The notes below the pieces were generated by a model. It saw only the letters and a program-made list of their open reading frames with translations, made no database searches and had not been told where the DNA came from. From Thermoleophilia bacterium (GTDB taxonomy: Bacteria; Actinomycetota; Thermoleophilia; RBG-16-64-13): DNA of 7,142 bases. Each line of letters begins with the position of its first letter. Position 1 is the stretch's first letter. Of the stretch, positions 6,165 to 7,142 are shown one piece after another. Both the position numbers and the translations under genes were made by a program. The stretch is from assembly GCA_016929985.1 (NCBI GenBank), contig JAFGIH010000744.1, positions 1 through 7,142 of the forward strand. The letters are read 5' to 3'.

Positions 6165-6785
6165 CTAGCTGGGCCTCCATTTGGACACGCCCTGCTCGGT
6201 CTCGCGGCGCCGTTCGAGCTGCACAAGAGCATCCTTGTATTTGCCGTGCCGCAATCCGATGATCTCTGCGACCATCTGGAGAAAGCGCCATAGATCCTTG
6301 CCCGCGTTGCCGGCCGTGGAGTCGAGATAGATCTGGCCGTGGGCGATGCCGCCGCCCTCCATCTGTCTGACCGCATGGAAAACGGTGCGGCTCATGACCA
6401 TGTCGGCCTCCAGCTCCATGCCGTGTTCGGGAAGGAACTTGAGCAACCCCCCGGTGTCGGTGATCCGGATGGCGTCGGGGGGCGGCGGAGCGGGTGGGAT
6501 CTTCTTGGCTTTGACCGGACGTCTCTCGCCTCCGCCCGCCTCCTCGATGACCATCTCTTCAGCGGCGGCTTCGATTGAGTCTTCCTGATCGTCCGACTCG
6601 GGCTCAGGCTCGGGTTCGGGGCGAGGACTGAGGCTGACGATCACCGACCCAAGCCGGCCGGGATACACGAACGGGGTGCGGGCCCGGAACTGCTCTCCAG
6701 CGGCCAGACGCGCCTGCAGGGCGGGGCTACCCGCCAGCAGCGCAAAGAACTCCCTAGGGCTGAGGTCATGTATTTCGCCTGTCAT
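6165..6785 (-). CDS. Uncharacterised protein with DUF1828-like segments and disordered linker
   Basis: A 206-residue protein with no firm family match by eye. The N-terminal part (1-52) contains LSPREFFALLAGSPALQ and ends in a beta-like segment PGRLGSVIVSLSP. A low-complexity linker (about 53-104) follows, with PEPEPEPES at 56-64, an acidic run, and PPAPPPPD at 97-104. The C-terminal part has DAIRITDTGGLLKFLPEHGMEL (104-125) and a helical region with GKDLWRFLQMVAEIIGL. The phrase I-x-I-T-D-T-G-G-L-L-x-F-L resembles the DUF1828 domain (a D.G..L..L pattern after a short strand), as if that domain were split by the linker. This is a tentative similarity. The start ATG at 6785 lies 12 bases after the stop of the upstream Ala-rich gene, so the two probably form an operon; the ribosome site is weak (AGAGG about 10 bases upstream). 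No signal peptide or membrane segment. Confidence 0.75.
   Translation of the reverse strand: MTGEIHDLSPREFFALLAGSPALQARLAAGEQFRARTPFVYPGRLGSVIVSLSPRPEPEPEPESDDQEDSIEAAAEEMVIEEAGGGERRPVKAKKIPPAPPPPDAIRITDTGGLLKFLPEHGMELEADMVMSRTVFHAVRQMEGGGIAHGQIYLDSTAGNAGKDLWRFLQMVAEIIGLRHGKYKDALVQLERRRETEQGVSKWRPS
6594..6620 (-). repeat. Short GAGCC-type hexamer repeat encoding Pro-Glu run
   Basis: On the minus strand, repeated six-base units (CCN GAG) encode PEPEPEPES inside the DUF1828-like gene. The copies are not identical, which limits slippage. It marks the start of the flexible linker. Confidence 0.6.
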
Positions 6786-6797
6786 GGGGCCGCGCCT

Positions 6798-7142
6798 CTA
6801 CTCGGCCGCGGGCGGGGTCGGGTCGACGGGAACGGCGTCGTCCAGGGGAGCGCCGGCACCTGCAGCACTAGGCGCATCGGCCGCGGCTTGAGGTCCGGCC
6901 TCCGCGGCCTGGGGTGCGGCCTGCGTCGCCTGGGCGCGCGCTGCCGCCTCAGCCTTGGCTGCGGCCTCGGCGTCCTTCCTAGCCGCGGCTTCGGCTCTCA
7001 TCTGCAGGAGCTTGTCCTCCAGGGCGGACATGTCGTCCAGGTACTTCTGGCGCAGCGCTTGGTCGATCTCTCGACCGCGGTAGAAGTCGAAGACTATGTA
7101 GCCCAGCTTCTTGGCCAGGCCGTCCATCTGCATCTCGAGCTG
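6798..7142 (-). CDS. Ala-rich, probably coiled-coil protein, C-terminal fragment
   Basis: The frame is open to the right edge, so the N-terminus is missing; 114 residues and a TAG stop at 6798-6800 are visible. The first visible part, LAKKLGYIVFDFYRGREIDQALRQKYLDDM, looks folded and helical. Next comes a charged helical stretch (SALEDKLLQMRAEAAARKDAEAAAKAEAAARAQ) with the heptad-like A/E/K pattern of a coiled coil or single alpha-helix. The final ~45 residues are a disordered Ala/Pro/Gly tail ending in DPTPPAAE. The family is not recognised. An ATG at 7131-7133 is in frame but the frame continues upstream of it, so it need not be the start. It sits 12 bases upstream of the DUF1828-like gene on the same strand and is likely its operon partner. 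Ala-rich tails of this kind are common in high-GC actinobacterial proteins and carry little functional information. Confidence 0.7.
   Translation of the reverse strand, partial: QLEMQMDGLAKKLGYIVFDFYRGREIDQALRQKYLDDMSALEDKLLQMRAEAAARKDAEAAAKAEAAARAQATQAAPQAAEAGPQAAADAPSAAGAGAPLDDAVPVDPTPPAAE

Noticed and set aside
5921..6376. 151-codon minus-strand open frame spanning the OsmC end and the convergent gap
   Set aside because: It crosses two well-supported genes and the hairpin region, starts inside the DUF1828-like gene in another frame, and has no family-like motif.

Overview
The window is about 7.1 kb of GC-rich bacterial DNA from an unnamed source. No rRNA, tRNA, CRISPR array or insertion sequence was found. 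High GC, a Gmad2-type C-terminal domain, a MalT/LuxR-type giant regulator and a fumarate reductase/ketosteroid-dehydrogenase-type flavoprotein together suggest an actinobacterium. A Coriobacteriia-like or related anaerobic/microaerophilic lineage is one possibility, but this is inference from gene content and no taxonomic marker is present.

Layout from left to right. (1) The 3' end of a + strand gene with a Gmad2 domain (1-246) converges on a large minus-strand gene. (2) The minus-strand block 311-3609 holds a short single-stranded DNA-binding protein (SSB) followed by a ~970-residue STAND ATPase/TPR/LuxR regulator. The two are separated by 92 bases containing an inverted repeat. (3) A 178-base divergent intergenic region (3610-3787) separates this block from a + strand cluster. 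(4) The cluster 3788-6055 encodes an FAD-dependent oxidoreductase (GTG start), a small four-cysteine zinc-ribbon protein of unknown function, and an OsmC-family protein. (5) A 109-base convergent intergenic region holds a long imperfect hairpin. (6) Two minus-strand genes finish the window: an unrecognised protein with a DUF1828-like look and a disordered acidic/proline linker, and upstream of it the C-terminal part of an Ala-rich, probably coiled-coil protein that runs off the right edge.

How the genes may work together. The flavoprotein, zinc-ribbon protein and OsmC protein are collinear and closely spaced (gaps of 23 and 58 bases), so they may be co-expressed. A redox or detoxification role is plausible, but the electron-acceptor substrate of the flavoprotein cannot be read from sequence. 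The LuxR/STAND protein lies on the opposite side of the divergent region, with the SSB gene between, and could regulate the + strand cluster. Nothing in the sequence proves this. Much of the window looks like ordinary chromosomal content. The items most worth a second look are the long hairpin at 6084-6162, the non-canonical C-terminal active-site segment of the flavoprotein, and the zinc-ribbon/OsmC pairing.
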